Part shown: positions 18,118-25,454 of the stretch, one piece after another
Position numbering within the stretch: the first letter of the stretch is position 1
Layout: every line of letters starts with the position of its first letter
NCBI GenBank assembly: GCA_944386135.1
Contig: CALWZW010000010.1
Location: 1-43,666, forward strand
Direction of reading: 5' to 3'
Origin: an uncultured Clostridia bacterium
GTDB taxonomy: Bacteria > Bacillota > Clostridia > TANB77 > CAG-508
Length of the DNA stretch: 43,666 nt
Translations under genes and position numbers: made by a program
The notes under the pieces: model-generated
The model's input: the letters and a program-made list of their open reading frames with translations, nothing else
Databases searched by the model: none
Told to the model about the DNA's origin: nothing

Positions 18118-19055
18118 ATGTATAATTTTAGGACAGACTTAGCATTAGAAAGACGAGAAATTTTAGGAAAAATGCAAAAAGAGCGGAGAAGAAATAGACG
18201 GTATAGAAGTGGAAGAAAAAGAAGTAAATGAAAAAATAAAAATATCTAAAGTAAAAATAATAAATGAAAACGGAGAAAAGTTAATTGGAAAACCAAAGGG
18301 AACATATATTACAATAGATGTAAAAAAACTAAAAATTGCGACAGAAGAAGAGCTAGAAGAAGCGGCAAATGTTTTAGCAGAACAGCTAAAAGAATTAATA
18401 AACATTCATGTAGACTCAATGGCAGATGTATTAGTTGTAGGACTCGGAAACGAATATATAACACCAGACTCATTGGGACCTAAAGTAATAGCAAATATTG
18501 AAATCACAAGACATGTAATAAAATATTTACCTCAATATGTAGAAGAAGGAACAAGACCAATAAGTGCTATCTCTCCAGGAGTACTTGGGACAACAGGAAT
18601 AGAAACACTCGAAATACTAGAAGGAATAGTAGACAAAGTAAAACCAAAATTACTTATAGTAATAGATGCATTAGCATCAAGAAGTATAGAAAGAATAAGT
18701 AGTACAGTACAACTTTCAGATACTGGAATTGTACCGGGAGCAGGTGTACGGAAATACAAGAAAAGAATTAAGCATAAATACTCTAGGTGTACCAGTAATT
18801 GCACTAGGAATACCTACGGTAGTTGAAAGTGCAGTATTAGTAAATGAAGCTTTGGACCTGTTTATAGGAAAGCTACAAAGTGAAGCAAGGTCGAATGATT
18901 ATTTAAATGAATTAAAAGAAAAAGATAATTATGAAGAAATAAAAGAAGCGTTAAACCCAGGAGACTATAACATGATAGTAACTCCAAAAGAAATTGACGA
19001 GCTAATAGACAATATGACAGAAATAGTTGCAAGAGGTATCAATAATTCATTATAA
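18118..19055 (+). CDS. gpr: Spore germination protease (two CGG skips)
   Basis: Degrades small acid-soluble spore proteins at germination; its presence marks an endospore former. With skips at 18184 and 18749 it is 311 aa. The N-terminus FRTDLALERRE is the zymogen signature. VVGLGNEYITPDSLGPKV near 106-123, AISPGVLGTTGIET, VIDALASRS and PGAGVGNTRKELSINTLG follow in the family order. ATG 18118 follows AAAAGGAGGG. The second skip restores the strongly conserved GVGN-x-RKEL, the clearest single piece of evidence for the skipping rule. The 3' end overlaps the convergent TraX gene by 6 bp. Confidence 0.95.
18184..18186 (+). other. In-frame CGG, +1 skip site 9 (gpr)
   Basis: Context GAG-CGG-A, codon 23. 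Dropping C gives QKE-G-EEIDGIEVEE in the propeptide region, where relatives have a Gly-Glu-Ile-x-Gly-Val stretch. Confidence 0.85.
18749..18751 (+). other. In-frame CGG, +1 skip site 10 (gpr)
   Basis: Context GTA-CGG-A, in frame only after site 9. Dropping C gives PGAGV-G-NTRKEL, an almost invariant glycine of GPR proteases. Confidence 0.9.
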
Positions 19056-19760
19056 AACAAATAATAAATTTATACCCCAAAGAATTAATAAATGTATAGG
19101 ATAGAAAAGATATAAAAAGTATTTTGTATCTTTTCCTTTTTTATTATTATATAGATTTATAAATACAAGTGGAAGACAAGTAAATACAATTATCCATAAA
19201 TAAATCTCAAAATTTGAACTATACAAAAGGTTTCTTAAATAATATAAAACCGTACAAATGATAAAAGCTAAATTCATTAAAATCTTATGTTTCTTTAATA
19301 AATAAAATATAAAAATAATTGCAATACCATAATAACCATAATCACAATGCAAAGCATTTGACACAATTGCAGTAAAAACTACAAAGATAAAACCAATTAA
19401 AATATATAGGTAATGTATACCCTTATTTTTATAATCCAGCTTATAAAGCATATCAAAAACAGTAATTGCAAATAAGCCTAAAAATAATGTGAAAAATATA
19501 TTTAAGCTAAATTGTGATGAATACATAGAAGTAAAAAGCATGAAAGGAGCTTGAGAAATGAGGGCAAAAGTAAATAACCTCAAAAGATAATTTTTGAGGT
19601 TTTTAGTATGTATGTAACCTTCACTTATTTGAAATGCAAATATTGGAAATGCCATTCTTCCTATATAATTCAAAAAAGAAAAATGTCCAAATAAAACATA
19701 AGAACTATGGTCACATGCCATTGAAATCAATGCAATTACTTTTAATACAAAAGCTGACAT
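19050..19760 (-). CDS. TraX-family membrane protein (putative acyltransferase)
   Basis: A 236-aa polytopic protein with about eight hydrophobic helices. The N-terminus FVLKVIALISMACDHSSYVL, followed by IGRMAFPIFAFQISEGY and YLLRLFTFALISQAPF, matches the TraX family, named for the F-plasmid pilin N-acetylase. Chromosomal Firmicute members have no established substrate; surface polymer or protein acetylation is a reasonable guess. It lies 4 bp downstream of a glycosyltransferase on the same strand, which suggests a shared role in modifying a surface molecule. Its 3' end overlaps gpr by 6 bp, tail to tail. Confidence 0.8.
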   Translation of the reverse strand: MSAFVLKVIALISMACDHSSYVLFGHFSFLNYIGRMAFPIFAFQISEGYIHTKNLKNYLLRLFTFALISQAPFMLFTSMYSSQFSLNIFFTLFLGLFAITVFDMLYKLDYKNKGIHYLYILIGFIFVVFTAIVSNALHCDYGYYGIAIIFIFYLLKKHKILMNLAFIICTVLYYLRNLLYSSNFEIYLWIIVFTCLPLVFINLYNNKKGKDTKYFLYLFYPIHLLILWGINLLFVL

Positions 19761-19764
19761 AAGC

Positions 19765-20730
19765 TTATCCTTTCAAATTAGTTTCCTTTTGTTCATTATA
19801 AGAATCTATAAAATATAGAGGACGCCTTTTAGCTTCATAAAACGCTCTTCCTAAATATTCTCCAATTAGACCTAAGAAAATAAGTTGAATTCCACCTAAA
19901 AATAAAATCACAACCATCATAGATGCATAACCAGAGACATCAACTCCATAAATCAAAGTTTTTAGTATTATAGCAAGCATATAAATAAATCCAGCACATG
20001 ATATTATTATTCCCAAAATAGCAGCCCAACGCAAAGGAGAAGTAGTAAATGAAGTTATTCCATCAATAGATAAATTGATAAGTCTTCTATAATTCCATTT
20101 TGTTTTTCCAGCAATTCTAGGGTCTCTATCATATAATATTTCTTTTTTATTATATCCAATCCAGCTGTAAAGGCCTTTTGTGTATCTTTGAGATTCTCTA
20201 AGTTGTTTTATAGCTTCAACACAACGTCTATCAAGTAATCTAAAGTCTCCTGTATCTTTTTGGATTTCTATATTAGTCATGCTTTGTAAAACACGATAAA
20301 ATCCCCAAGATGTTAATTTCTTTAAAGGACTTTCACCTTTTCTAGATTTTCTTCTAGCATAAACGTCGTCATAGCCTTCTTCCCAATATTTAATCATTTC
20401 AGGAATAAGTTCAGGGGGATCTTGTAAGTCAGCATCCATTAAAACTAAAGCATCACCTTTAACATAATCAAACCCAGCTGCCATAGCAACTTCTTTGCCA
20501 TAGTTTCTTGACAAATTTACATAGTTAATTCTAGGGTCTTTTTTTCTTAAGAATTTAATTAAATCCAATGTGTTATCCTTACTTCCATCATTCACAAATA
20601 AGACTTCAAAATCATATTTTGCTTGACTATTCATAAGTTTTATAAGTCTATCATACAAAAGAGGAAGTGACTCATGTTCGTTATATGCTGGTATAAGTAT
20701 TGATATTAATTTTTTTTCATTTAAATCCAT
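19765..20730 (-). CDS. Family 2 glycosyltransferase, GtrB/DPM1-like
   Basis: A 321-aa protein with a GT-A domain starting LISILIPAYNEHESLPLLY, the metal and nucleotide motif LVLMDADLQDPPELIPEM near 95-112, and RDTG/QKDTGDFRLLDR-type acceptor region. Two membrane helices sit at the C-terminus (near 225-247 and 262-290). This architecture is shared by bactoprenol glucosyltransferase GtrB and polyprenyl-phosphate mannose/glucose synthases, which load a sugar onto undecaprenyl phosphate on the inner face. A GtrA-type flippase partner is encoded elsewhere in the window (42729-43142). It is transcribed with the TraX-like gene. The sugar donor is unknown. Confidence 0.9.
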   Translation of the reverse strand: MDLNEKKLISILIPAYNEHESLPLLYDRLIKLMNSQAKYDFEVLFVNDGSKDNTLDLIKFLRKKDPRINYVNLSRNYGKEVAMAAGFDYVKGDALVLMDADLQDPPELIPEMIKYWEEGYDDVYARRKSRKGESPLKKLTSWGFYRVLQSMTNIEIQKDTGDFRLLDRRCVEAIKQLRESQRYTKGLYSWIGYNKKEILYDRDPRIAGKTKWNYRRLINLSIDGITSFTTSPLRWAAILGIIISCAGFIYMLAIILKTLIYGVDVSGYASMMVVILFLGGIQLIFLGLIGEYLGRAFYEAKRRPLYFIDSYNEQKETNLKG

Positions 20731-20868
20731 ATATTAAATCATTCCTTTTCTAGTCCTTATTTAATATTTATATCACAAATTAGAAATATAGTAAAGAAGA
20801 AAAAATAGAATTTTATATACCACTTAAATATAAAAGTAAAAATATAATTTACTAATATATTTTGCAAC

Positions 20869-20897
20869 TTGACATAAAAATAAAACTAACATATAAT
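20869..20897 (+). promoter_or_regulatory. Consensus promoter of the foreign-looking gene
   Basis: Perfect TTGACA (20869-20874), 17 bp, perfect TATAAT (20892-20897). The roughly 140-base leader that follows carries a 7-bp stem (TTATGGA 20932-20938 / TCCATAA 20949-20955) and a short leader frame. The rest of 20731-20868 is A/T-rich with nothing recognised. Confidence 0.8.
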
Positions 20898-20981
20898 AAA
20901 AGATAAGCTAAAAGCACAAAGTACACTCTAATTATGGAGAATGCTGTTTCCATAAGCTAAAATCTGATGAAAGGAGAAAAT

Positions 20982-21041
20982 GTGAACTTTAAATTTGATA
21001 AGTATTTGTTTATAAAAATCGGAAGGGAGAATCTTAAATGA
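20982..21041 (+). CDS. Possible 19-aa leader peptide overlapping the next start
   Basis: GTG 20982 follows AAAGGAG and encodes 19 residues (VNFKFDKYLFIKIGRENLK). Its TGA overlaps the ATG of the next gene as ATGA, the classic arrangement for coupled translation. It may be a regulatory leader or the tail of a lost gene. CGG inside it (ATC-GGA) is out of frame. There is no evidence of function beyond the ribosome binding site and overlap. Confidence 0.35.
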   Translation: MNFKFDKYLFIKIGRENLK

Positions 21042-22603
21042 AAAACGTAATCAAAGTCCGGATTATATATGATAGTGCCCACGTTGCAGAGAAGGAATAT
21101 TTGAGAAAGTTCTTTCAGTTCATAGGATGTCTTGTATTTGAACAGTACATCGACTTAGGAATTAAAAAACTTTGCTCTCTAGCATCTGATGAGGTTCTTA
21201 TTGCTTTGAACTTCTACAGAGAAAAACGATTATATGCTTTGTGGATGGAACGTCAATTTTATTTGTATTTTGATCTAAATGACGGATTTGTTTGTCTAAG
21301 TAAGGAAAAGCCACTTCCTTCTCAATACTGGAATCAAAAAGAGGAGAACTCGAAAAGAGATATTAGAAGAAAAGCTTTAGAGATCCTGATAGAAGCAATA
21401 TGGGAAGGAGACGAAGTCAACAAGAAAGCAATTAAAGATATATTGGAATGCTATATTCCAAAAGATGGAGATGATGACTTATTCCTTGCTTTAGAGGAAA
21501 AAGATTTATATTTACCCTTTTTAGACTGGGAGATTACATACGAACAAAGAAAAGACGTTGAGTTTACAAGTATGGAATATTATCATTCGCCTATGCTTGA
21601 ACTATTATTGTCAGAATTCACAAGAATAGAAAAACTACTTAGTACTCTATGCAAAGGAAAAATGTTTTCTGAAAAAAATAAGGAGGAAGAGAGCCCGTAC
21701 CTTGTATATGCTCTGATAAATGCGAGGCAACTCATGAATTATATCCGGATAATACCAAAATATGAAATGGACGGAAGGAGATTTGAGAATGATGAACTAA
21801 TTGAAGTTCTATACATACTTCGCACTCGGTATCCGTGGTTTATTACGGAATTTCTTCTGAGAGCTAATATTTATGCCAGTAATGGAGATAACTATAGTGT
21901 TAGAAGGGCAGCTATCGAATATGATAGTTTTCTATCAATAGTTGGTAGTGGCAGTCCATACTATAGGTTTGGTATATTTGAAGACGAGTATGCAATAAGC
22001 ACATGGAGAAGGTTAAAAGGAGATAAATTTCTTGCAGAGAAAGCCATACAAATGAACCAAATTGACCCACTATATTATCTGGCATACTTTTATATTGCTA
22101 GATATTATCTAGTTTATAGTAACATTGACAAGCAACTTATTGAAAGAGATATAGAATATCAGAAAATATATTTGACTAACAAATCCATAGTGCTTGAGCA
22201 AGCAAAAGCAATATTTGAGCAAGCATGCAATCGTATAAAGAAAAAGCTTGAGAGAAGTGACTATTACTCTTTAACATATAGAGAAGCTTTATATTGGTAT
22301 GTAGGGAGTAGGAATCTAGCTTCGATAGCACTGTTAGAGCATGGAGAATTTAGCATGAGAGCTCAAATAGGGGCGACAGTCTGTGCAACTAAAAGTCTTC
22401 AGAATGCGTTTCTGATAGAAGATGCATATGGAGAAAATGAGGAATGTTATAAAAAATATACTTCATTGCATTACACCAATGAAGTGGTATATTTGTTGTA
22501 TCTCATGTTGAAAAAGTGGGTGTTTGCGATACTAAAAGATAGTTTTTTAAGATTTGTTCTGGGAAAAGCGCTAAAAGAATTCGGGGAAGACATTCCAGAT
22601 TAA
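21038..22603 (+). CDS. Foreign-looking protein of unknown function with in-frame CGG
   Basis: A continuous 521-aa frame that I cannot assign to a family. The first 40 residues (VRIIYDSAHVAEKEYLRKFF, then IGCLVFEQYID) look like a small alpha/beta domain. The rest is helical with TPR-like stretches near 340-450, has no clear membrane segment and is rich in aromatics. Its arginine codons differ from the neighbours: CGT, CGC and CGG appear alongside AGA/AGG. CGG occurs in frame at 21059, 21746 and 21827 (codons 8, 237 and 264) with no frame break. Under the skipping rule of the host genes, translation would stop after 22 residues. Consensus promoter, leader overlap, strong terminator and the adjacent tRNA-Tyr integration locus suggest recent arrival from a standard-code relative. 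Confidence 0.7.
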   Translation: MKNVIKVRIIYDSAHVAEKEYLRKFFQFIGCLVFEQYIDLGIKKLCSLASDEVLIALNFYREKRLYALWMERQFYLYFDLNDGFVCLSKEKPLPSQYWNQKEENSKRDIRRKALEILIEAIWEGDEVNKKAIKDILECYIPKDGDDDLFLALEEKDLYLPFLDWEITYEQRKDVEFTSMEYYHSPMLELLLSEFTRIEKLLSTLCKGKMFSEKNKEEESPYLVYALINARQLMNYIRIIPKYEMDGRRFENDELIEVLYILRTRYPWFITEFLLRANIYASNGDNYSVRRAAIEYDSFLSIVGSGSPYYRFGIFEDEYAISTWRRLKGDKFLAEKAIQMNQIDPLYYLAYFYIARYYLVYSNIDKQLIERDIEYQKIYLTNKSIVLEQAKAIFEQACNRIKKKLERSDYYSLTYREALYWYVGSRNLASIALLEHGEFSMRAQIGATVCATKSLQNAFLIEDAYGENEECYKKYTSLHYTNEVVYLLYLMLKKWVFAILKDSFLRFVLGKALKEFGEDIPD

Positions 22604-22711
22604 GGCTAATTGAAAAATAAAAACAAGTCCTTATCAAAATAAACAAATTTTTCGATTTTCATGAGGCACCGCCTGCATCCTAAACTTAGGAAGCAGGCGG
22701 TTAGCCTTAAT
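22599..22711 (+). terminator. Nested inverted repeat and terminator of the foreign gene
   Basis: Outer arms ATTAAGGCTAA (22599-22609, containing the stop codon) and TTAGCCTTAAT (22701-22711) enclose a strong GC hairpin CCGCCTGC / GCAGGCGG (22669-22700). The GC hairpin is probably the terminator. The distant perfect outer arms are unusual. Confidence 0.55.
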
Positions 22712-22790
22712 ATTAAAATAAATTATATAATAAAAATGATGACATTATTAATTGAAGTTAGAAATTTATTAGAAAAAAATAAAAATAGTA

Positions 22791-22819
22791 TTGACAGAAA
22801 TGAAAATAAATATTATAAT
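22791..22819 (+). promoter_or_regulatory. Consensus promoter of tRNA-Tyr
   Basis: TTGACA (22791-22796), 17 bp, TATAAT (22814-22819). Confidence 0.8.
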
Positions 22820-22841
22820 AATCCTTGTTGCAAATAAATAT

Positions 22842-22927
22842 GGGTAGGTGGCCGAGTGGCTAAAGGCGGCAGACTGTAAATCTGTTCTCATTTGAGTACG
22901 ATGGTTCGAATCCATCCCTGCCCACCA
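22842..22927 (+). tRNA. tRNA-Tyr (GTA)
   Basis: An 86-nt class II tRNA with a long variable arm, anticodon loop CTGTAAA (GTA) and encoded CCA. The acceptor is GGGTAGG/CCTGCCC with one T-G pair. A tyrosine-recombinase remnant follows 90 bp downstream, as expected if this gene's 3' end has served as an integration site. Confidence 0.95.
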
Positions 22928-22933
22928 GAAATG

Positions 22934-22977
22934 AACAACCTAAATTGCTTAGAAAATTAAGCATTTTAGGTTGTTTT
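22934..22977 (+). terminator. Terminator of tRNA-Tyr
   Basis: AACAACCTAAA..GCTTA / TAAGC..TTTAGGTTGTT stem followed by TTTTC. Confidence 0.75.
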
Positions 22978-23016
22978 CTGATTTAAAAGTATGCAAAACT
23001 AATGCAGTAGAGATTT

Positions 23017-23145
23017 TTAATTGATATGTTGCATATATTCTACATATTTATCAACTTGTTCTTTCTTGAATTTATCAAATATAGTTGTATATGCATTTAT
23101 AGTAGTTTGTATGTCTTTATGTCCTAGTAATTTATGCAAGACTGG
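23017..23145 (-). pseudogene. Phage/ICE tyrosine integrase, C-terminal remnant
   Basis: On the minus strand a frame ending at 23017 reads HKLLGHKDIQTTINAYTTIF and continues to the end. This is the C-terminal catalytic end of tyrosine recombinases (LGH motif, then the Thr-Thr-x-x-x-Tyr region with the nucleophile). The rest of the gene is gone; at about 23145 the sequence joins an unrelated short plus-strand tail (KLEGEYLRIAGIL then stop). It marks an old integration event next to tRNA-Tyr. The region up to 23314 holds nothing else I recognise. Confidence 0.75.
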
Positions 23146-23314
23146 GAAGGAAAATTAGAAGGTGAATACTTAAGAATAGCAGGAATATTGTAACTAAAGT
23201 AACAAAAAAATTATATTATTATAAAAATTGAACAGAAGCGAACATTGTTGCAATTAAAAAACTTTTAAGCATAGATTTTATAAAAAATAAGAGATAGCAA
23301 CTATTTGCTATCTT

Positions 23315-23554
23315 TTAATCTTCTATTTCTATATTATCAAATACTGGGTCATTAAAAAAATCTTTTAGTTTCATATTTAAGCCTTCACAAATATATTCTA
23401 TTATATCAAGTCTTATTATTTTTCTTTTTCCTGCTAAAAACTTAGATAATGTTGAACGTGATATTCCTGCAAGTGTGCTAAGTTTTGAAACATTTATATT
23501 TCTTTCTTCTATTAAATTTGTAATTCTTATTCTAACAGCTTGTGATAAATCCAC
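23315..23554 (-). CDS. XRE-family (Cro/cI-type) transcriptional regulator
   Basis: A 79-aa single-domain DNA-binding protein. The helix-turn-helix is plain: VSKLSTLAGISRSTLSKFLA near residues 22-41, followed by GKRKIIRLDIIEYICEGLNM, the standard fourth and fifth helices. ATG 23554 has GGAGT in front. It is divergent from the small membrane-protein cluster, and the shared 120-bp region contains a repeated 12-mer and a promoter, so it probably represses that cluster and itself, as phage-derived regulators do. Confidence 0.85.
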   Translation of the reverse strand: MDLSQAVRIRITNLIEERNINVSKLSTLAGISRSTLSKFLAGKRKIIRLDIIEYICEGLNMKLKDFFNDPVFDNIEIED

Positions 23555-23565
23555 GTTAAAACTCC

Positions 23566-23650
23566 TTTTTTATAGTATTTCCTATATAAGAAATTTTAAC
23601 AAAAAAGATATTTTATATTGTTGACAGTTGCCAACTTTTATAGTATTATT
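23566..23650. promoter_or_regulatory. Divergent control region with repeated 12-mer
   Basis: TTTTATAGTATT occurs twice (about 23568-23579 and 23637-23648), once next to each divergent start. A plus-strand promoter TTGACA (23621-23626), 17 bp, TATTAT (23644-23649) overlaps the second copy. These are candidate operator sites for the XRE regulator. Confidence 0.45.
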
Positions 23651-23717
23651 TATGTAAAGAAAGGAGTTTTTACAATGTTTATTTTTATATAGTGGTAATG
23701 GTAAAACATGGGCGGTA

Positions 23718-23816
23718 ATGACAGCACAAGAGCAATTAATTACAATTGAAATTATGCTTTTTAGAATAATCGCTTGTATAATTTACTATTTTTTGAAAAA
23801 TAGAAAAGGCAAATAA
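23718..23816 (+). CDS. Possible 32-aa membrane peptide (frame may be broken upstream)
   Basis: ATG 23718 opens a 32-aa frame with a hydrophobic helix and a basic end (YYFLKNRKGK). The strong ribosome binding site AAAGGAG instead serves ATG 23675, whose frame stops after five codons. The two frames would join as one peptide (SGNGKTWAVMTAQEQ) only after a +1 shift near the TAG at 23690. It is therefore a small gene with a recent indel, a small peptide with a weak start, or noise. Confidence 0.3.
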   Translation: MTAQEQLITIEIMLFRIIACIIYYFLKNRKGK

Positions 23817-23817
23817 C

Positions 23818-23834
23818 TTACAAAAGATAGGGGG
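23818..23834 (+). repeat. Repeated leader motif, copy 1
   Basis: TTACAAAAGATAGGGGG immediately upstream of the zinc-ribbon gene; it includes the ribosome binding site. Confidence 0.6.
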
Positions 23835-23844
23835 TGATTATTAT

Positions 23845-24231
23845 ATGTTAATAATATGTAGTGAATGTGGCAAAGAATATTCAGACCAAGCAAAGAGTTG
23901 TCCTCATTGTGGAGCTATAACAGCTAAAAATAGATATATACAAGGTTATGCAAGAAGAAATTATTCACAAGAAAATAATAAAGGATTAGCAATTGCTGGT
24001 TTTACAATTGGAATTATTACTCTCTTTTTTCTACCAATTTTAGGAATTTTATCGATAATATTTGGAGCAATAGCAATTGGAACAAATGCAAACAATGAAT
24101 CTTGGAATAAATCTATATGGCAATACGAAAATAAGGCATTAGGGTTTGGAAGATGTTCTCTTATAATAGGAATTATTGATGTTATATGGGTGATTGCTAA
24201 TTATTATATATTAATGAGTAAATTTTACTAA
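23845..24231 (+). CDS. Zinc-ribbon membrane protein (DUF4190-like)
   Basis: A 128-aa protein. The N-terminal zinc ribbon has the four cysteines CSECGKEYSDQAKSCPHCG (residues 5-23). Two or three membrane helices follow after KGLAIAGFTIGIITLFFLPI near 50-95, a layout common in small Firmicute proteins annotated as zinc-ribbon DUF4190. The function of this class is unknown. First in a row of small membrane proteins preceded by near-identical leaders, inside the tRNA-Tyr accessory region. Confidence 0.75.
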   Translation: MLIICSECGKEYSDQAKSCPHCGAITAKNRYIQGYARRNYSQENNKGLAIAGFTIGIITLFFLPILGILSIIFGAIAIGTNANNESWNKSIWQYENKALGFGRCSLIIGIIDVIWVIANYYILMSKFY

Positions 24232-24243
24232 ATCATATTGATA

Positions 24244-24260
24244 TTACAAAAGATAGGGGG
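24244..24260 (+). repeat. Repeated leader motif, copy 2
   Basis: TTACAAAAGATAGGGGG, identical over 17 bases to copy 1, upstream of the first pilin-like gene. Confidence 0.6.
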
Positions 24261-24268
24261 AATTTTAA

Positions 24269-24706
24269 ATGAAAAATCAAAAAGGAATCAGTTTAATAAA
24301 ACTTATACTAGTTGTTGTAACAATCATTTTAGCTATAATTTTTATAGTAAAAATGTCAGAAGTACCAGATGGAATTGGAACAGTTGAAGAAGAAAAAGAA
24401 AAATACAACGAAATTTTACAAGAACAGGAAAAAGCAGATAAGCAATATCAATATACATTAAACACTACAACAAAACAACCAACTACTACCACTAAAAATT
24501 ATCAGCAGATATATAATGAGTATTCGCAAAAATTGATAAATGCAGGAGCAACATCTTCAATAAAAGAAATGGCAACAATTTTAAATGAAGGTGTTACAAA
24601 AATGGCTCAATATATGTATTCGGCAAGTGGAACAGATGGACAATATTCAACATATCAAAGTTGGGCTGATAAGTTATATAATGTCTATATGAATAATTGT
24701 AGATAA
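24269..24706 (+). CDS. Pilin-like secreted/membrane protein 1
   Basis: A 145-aa protein starting MKNQKGISLIKLILVVVTII. The KG|ISLI stretch followed by a hydrophobic helix is the type IV prepilin pattern, but position +5, normally Glu, is Lys. The mature part has a charged coil (EEEKEKYNEILQEQEKADK) and a Thr-rich stretch (TTTKQPTTTTKN) of the kind seen in linkers outside the cell. The first 33 bases match the next gene but one except for one base, so the two arose by duplication. No pilus assembly genes are in the window. The exact function is unknown. Confidence 0.65.
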   Translation: MKNQKGISLIKLILVVVTIILAIIFIVKMSEVPDGIGTVEEEKEKYNEILQEQEKADKQYQYTLNTTTKQPTTTTKNYQQIYNEYSQKLINAGATSSIKEMATILNEGVTKMAQYMYSASGTDGQYSTYQSWADKLYNVYMNNCR

Positions 24707-24746
24707 TATACTATGTGTACAAAAATCAAATAATAGTGTTTTAATA

Positions 24747-24758
24747 TTACAAAAGATA
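24747..24758 (+). repeat. Repeated leader motif, copy 3
   Basis: TTACAAAAGATA followed by AAATGA and a G6 tract, upstream of the second pilin-like gene; a diverged copy of the leader. Confidence 0.5.
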
Positions 24759-24777
24759 AAATGAGGGGGGAATTCAA

Positions 24778-25149
24778 ATGAAAGATCAAAAAGGAATCAG
24801 TTTAATAAAAGCAATATTTATTATCATTTTAGCAGTTATAGCAGTATCTTTTATAATGTCAAAAATGATTCAAAATGCAGAATTTAATCGAAAAAAAGAC
24901 CTTATAAAAGATATTAACGACTCAGTAGTAACATATAATGTAGATGTTTTAAAAAGAAATGCAACAATATATAAAATTTATCCAAATGTATCAAGTGATT
25001 TATTGTTTCAAGAGGCAGAAGAAATTCCATTAGATAAAATAACACCTAAAAACATAGATAGTATGGTAAATCTTTACTATGCAGAAAATCATGCCGTGAT
25101 GGAATTTAATAACACATTATTAGAATATTATCGAGAAATTTTACAATAA
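24778..25149 (+). CDS. Pilin-like secreted/membrane protein 2
   Basis: A 123-aa paralogue of the 24269 gene in its first 11 residues (MKDQKGISLIK), then a separate hydrophobic helix and an unrelated, mostly helical domain. The same prepilin-like KG|ISLI pattern carries Lys at +5. The shared start and leader but different bodies suggest a secretion module attached to varying cargo. No cysteines are present in the mature part. Function unknown. Confidence 0.65.
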   Translation: MKDQKGISLIKAIFIIILAVIAVSFIMSKMIQNAEFNRKKDLIKDINDSVVTYNVDVLKRNATIYKIYPNVSSDLLFQEAEEIPLDKITPKNIDSMVNLYYAENHAVMEFNNTLLEYYREILQ

Positions 25150-25170
25150 ATAGAAAGGTGGTAAAATTTT

Positions 25171-25377
25171 ATGGAAATTATACTTTTAATTATATTAATT
25201 ATAGGTTCTATCATAATTTTTAAAAATAAAGATAAGAGATTTCCTAACAATCCAATTTTGGGTTGGCTAGTTTGCACAATAATACTAGCAGTTGGACTAT
25301 ATGGAATGTATTTTGCTTACAATGATGTTGCTGGCGATGCAGCTTTTAATTCAGGTTATAGGGATGCATTAAAATAA
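25171..25377 (+). CDS. Small two-helix membrane protein
   Basis: A 68-aa protein with helices at residues 2-16 and 28-48, separated by a basic loop (KNKDKRFPNNP), and a short tail (AAFNSGYRDALK). ATG 25171 follows AAAGGTGG. Last gene of the small membrane-protein cluster, followed by a terminator. I do not recognise the family. Confidence 0.6.
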   Translation: MEIILLIILIIGSIIIFKNKDKRFPNNPILGWLVCTIILAVGLYGMYFAYNDVAGDAAFNSGYRDALK

Positions 25378-25422
25378 TCTTATCAAAAATAATAGTAATT
25401 ACAAAATTTAATATTTACAAAA

Positions 25423-25454
25423 AAAGAAGCGGATTTTTAACGGCTTCTTTTTTT
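25423..25454 (+). terminator. Terminator of the small-protein cluster
   Basis: AAAGAAGC / GCTTCTTT stem with a 12-base loop and a T-run. Confidence 0.75.
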
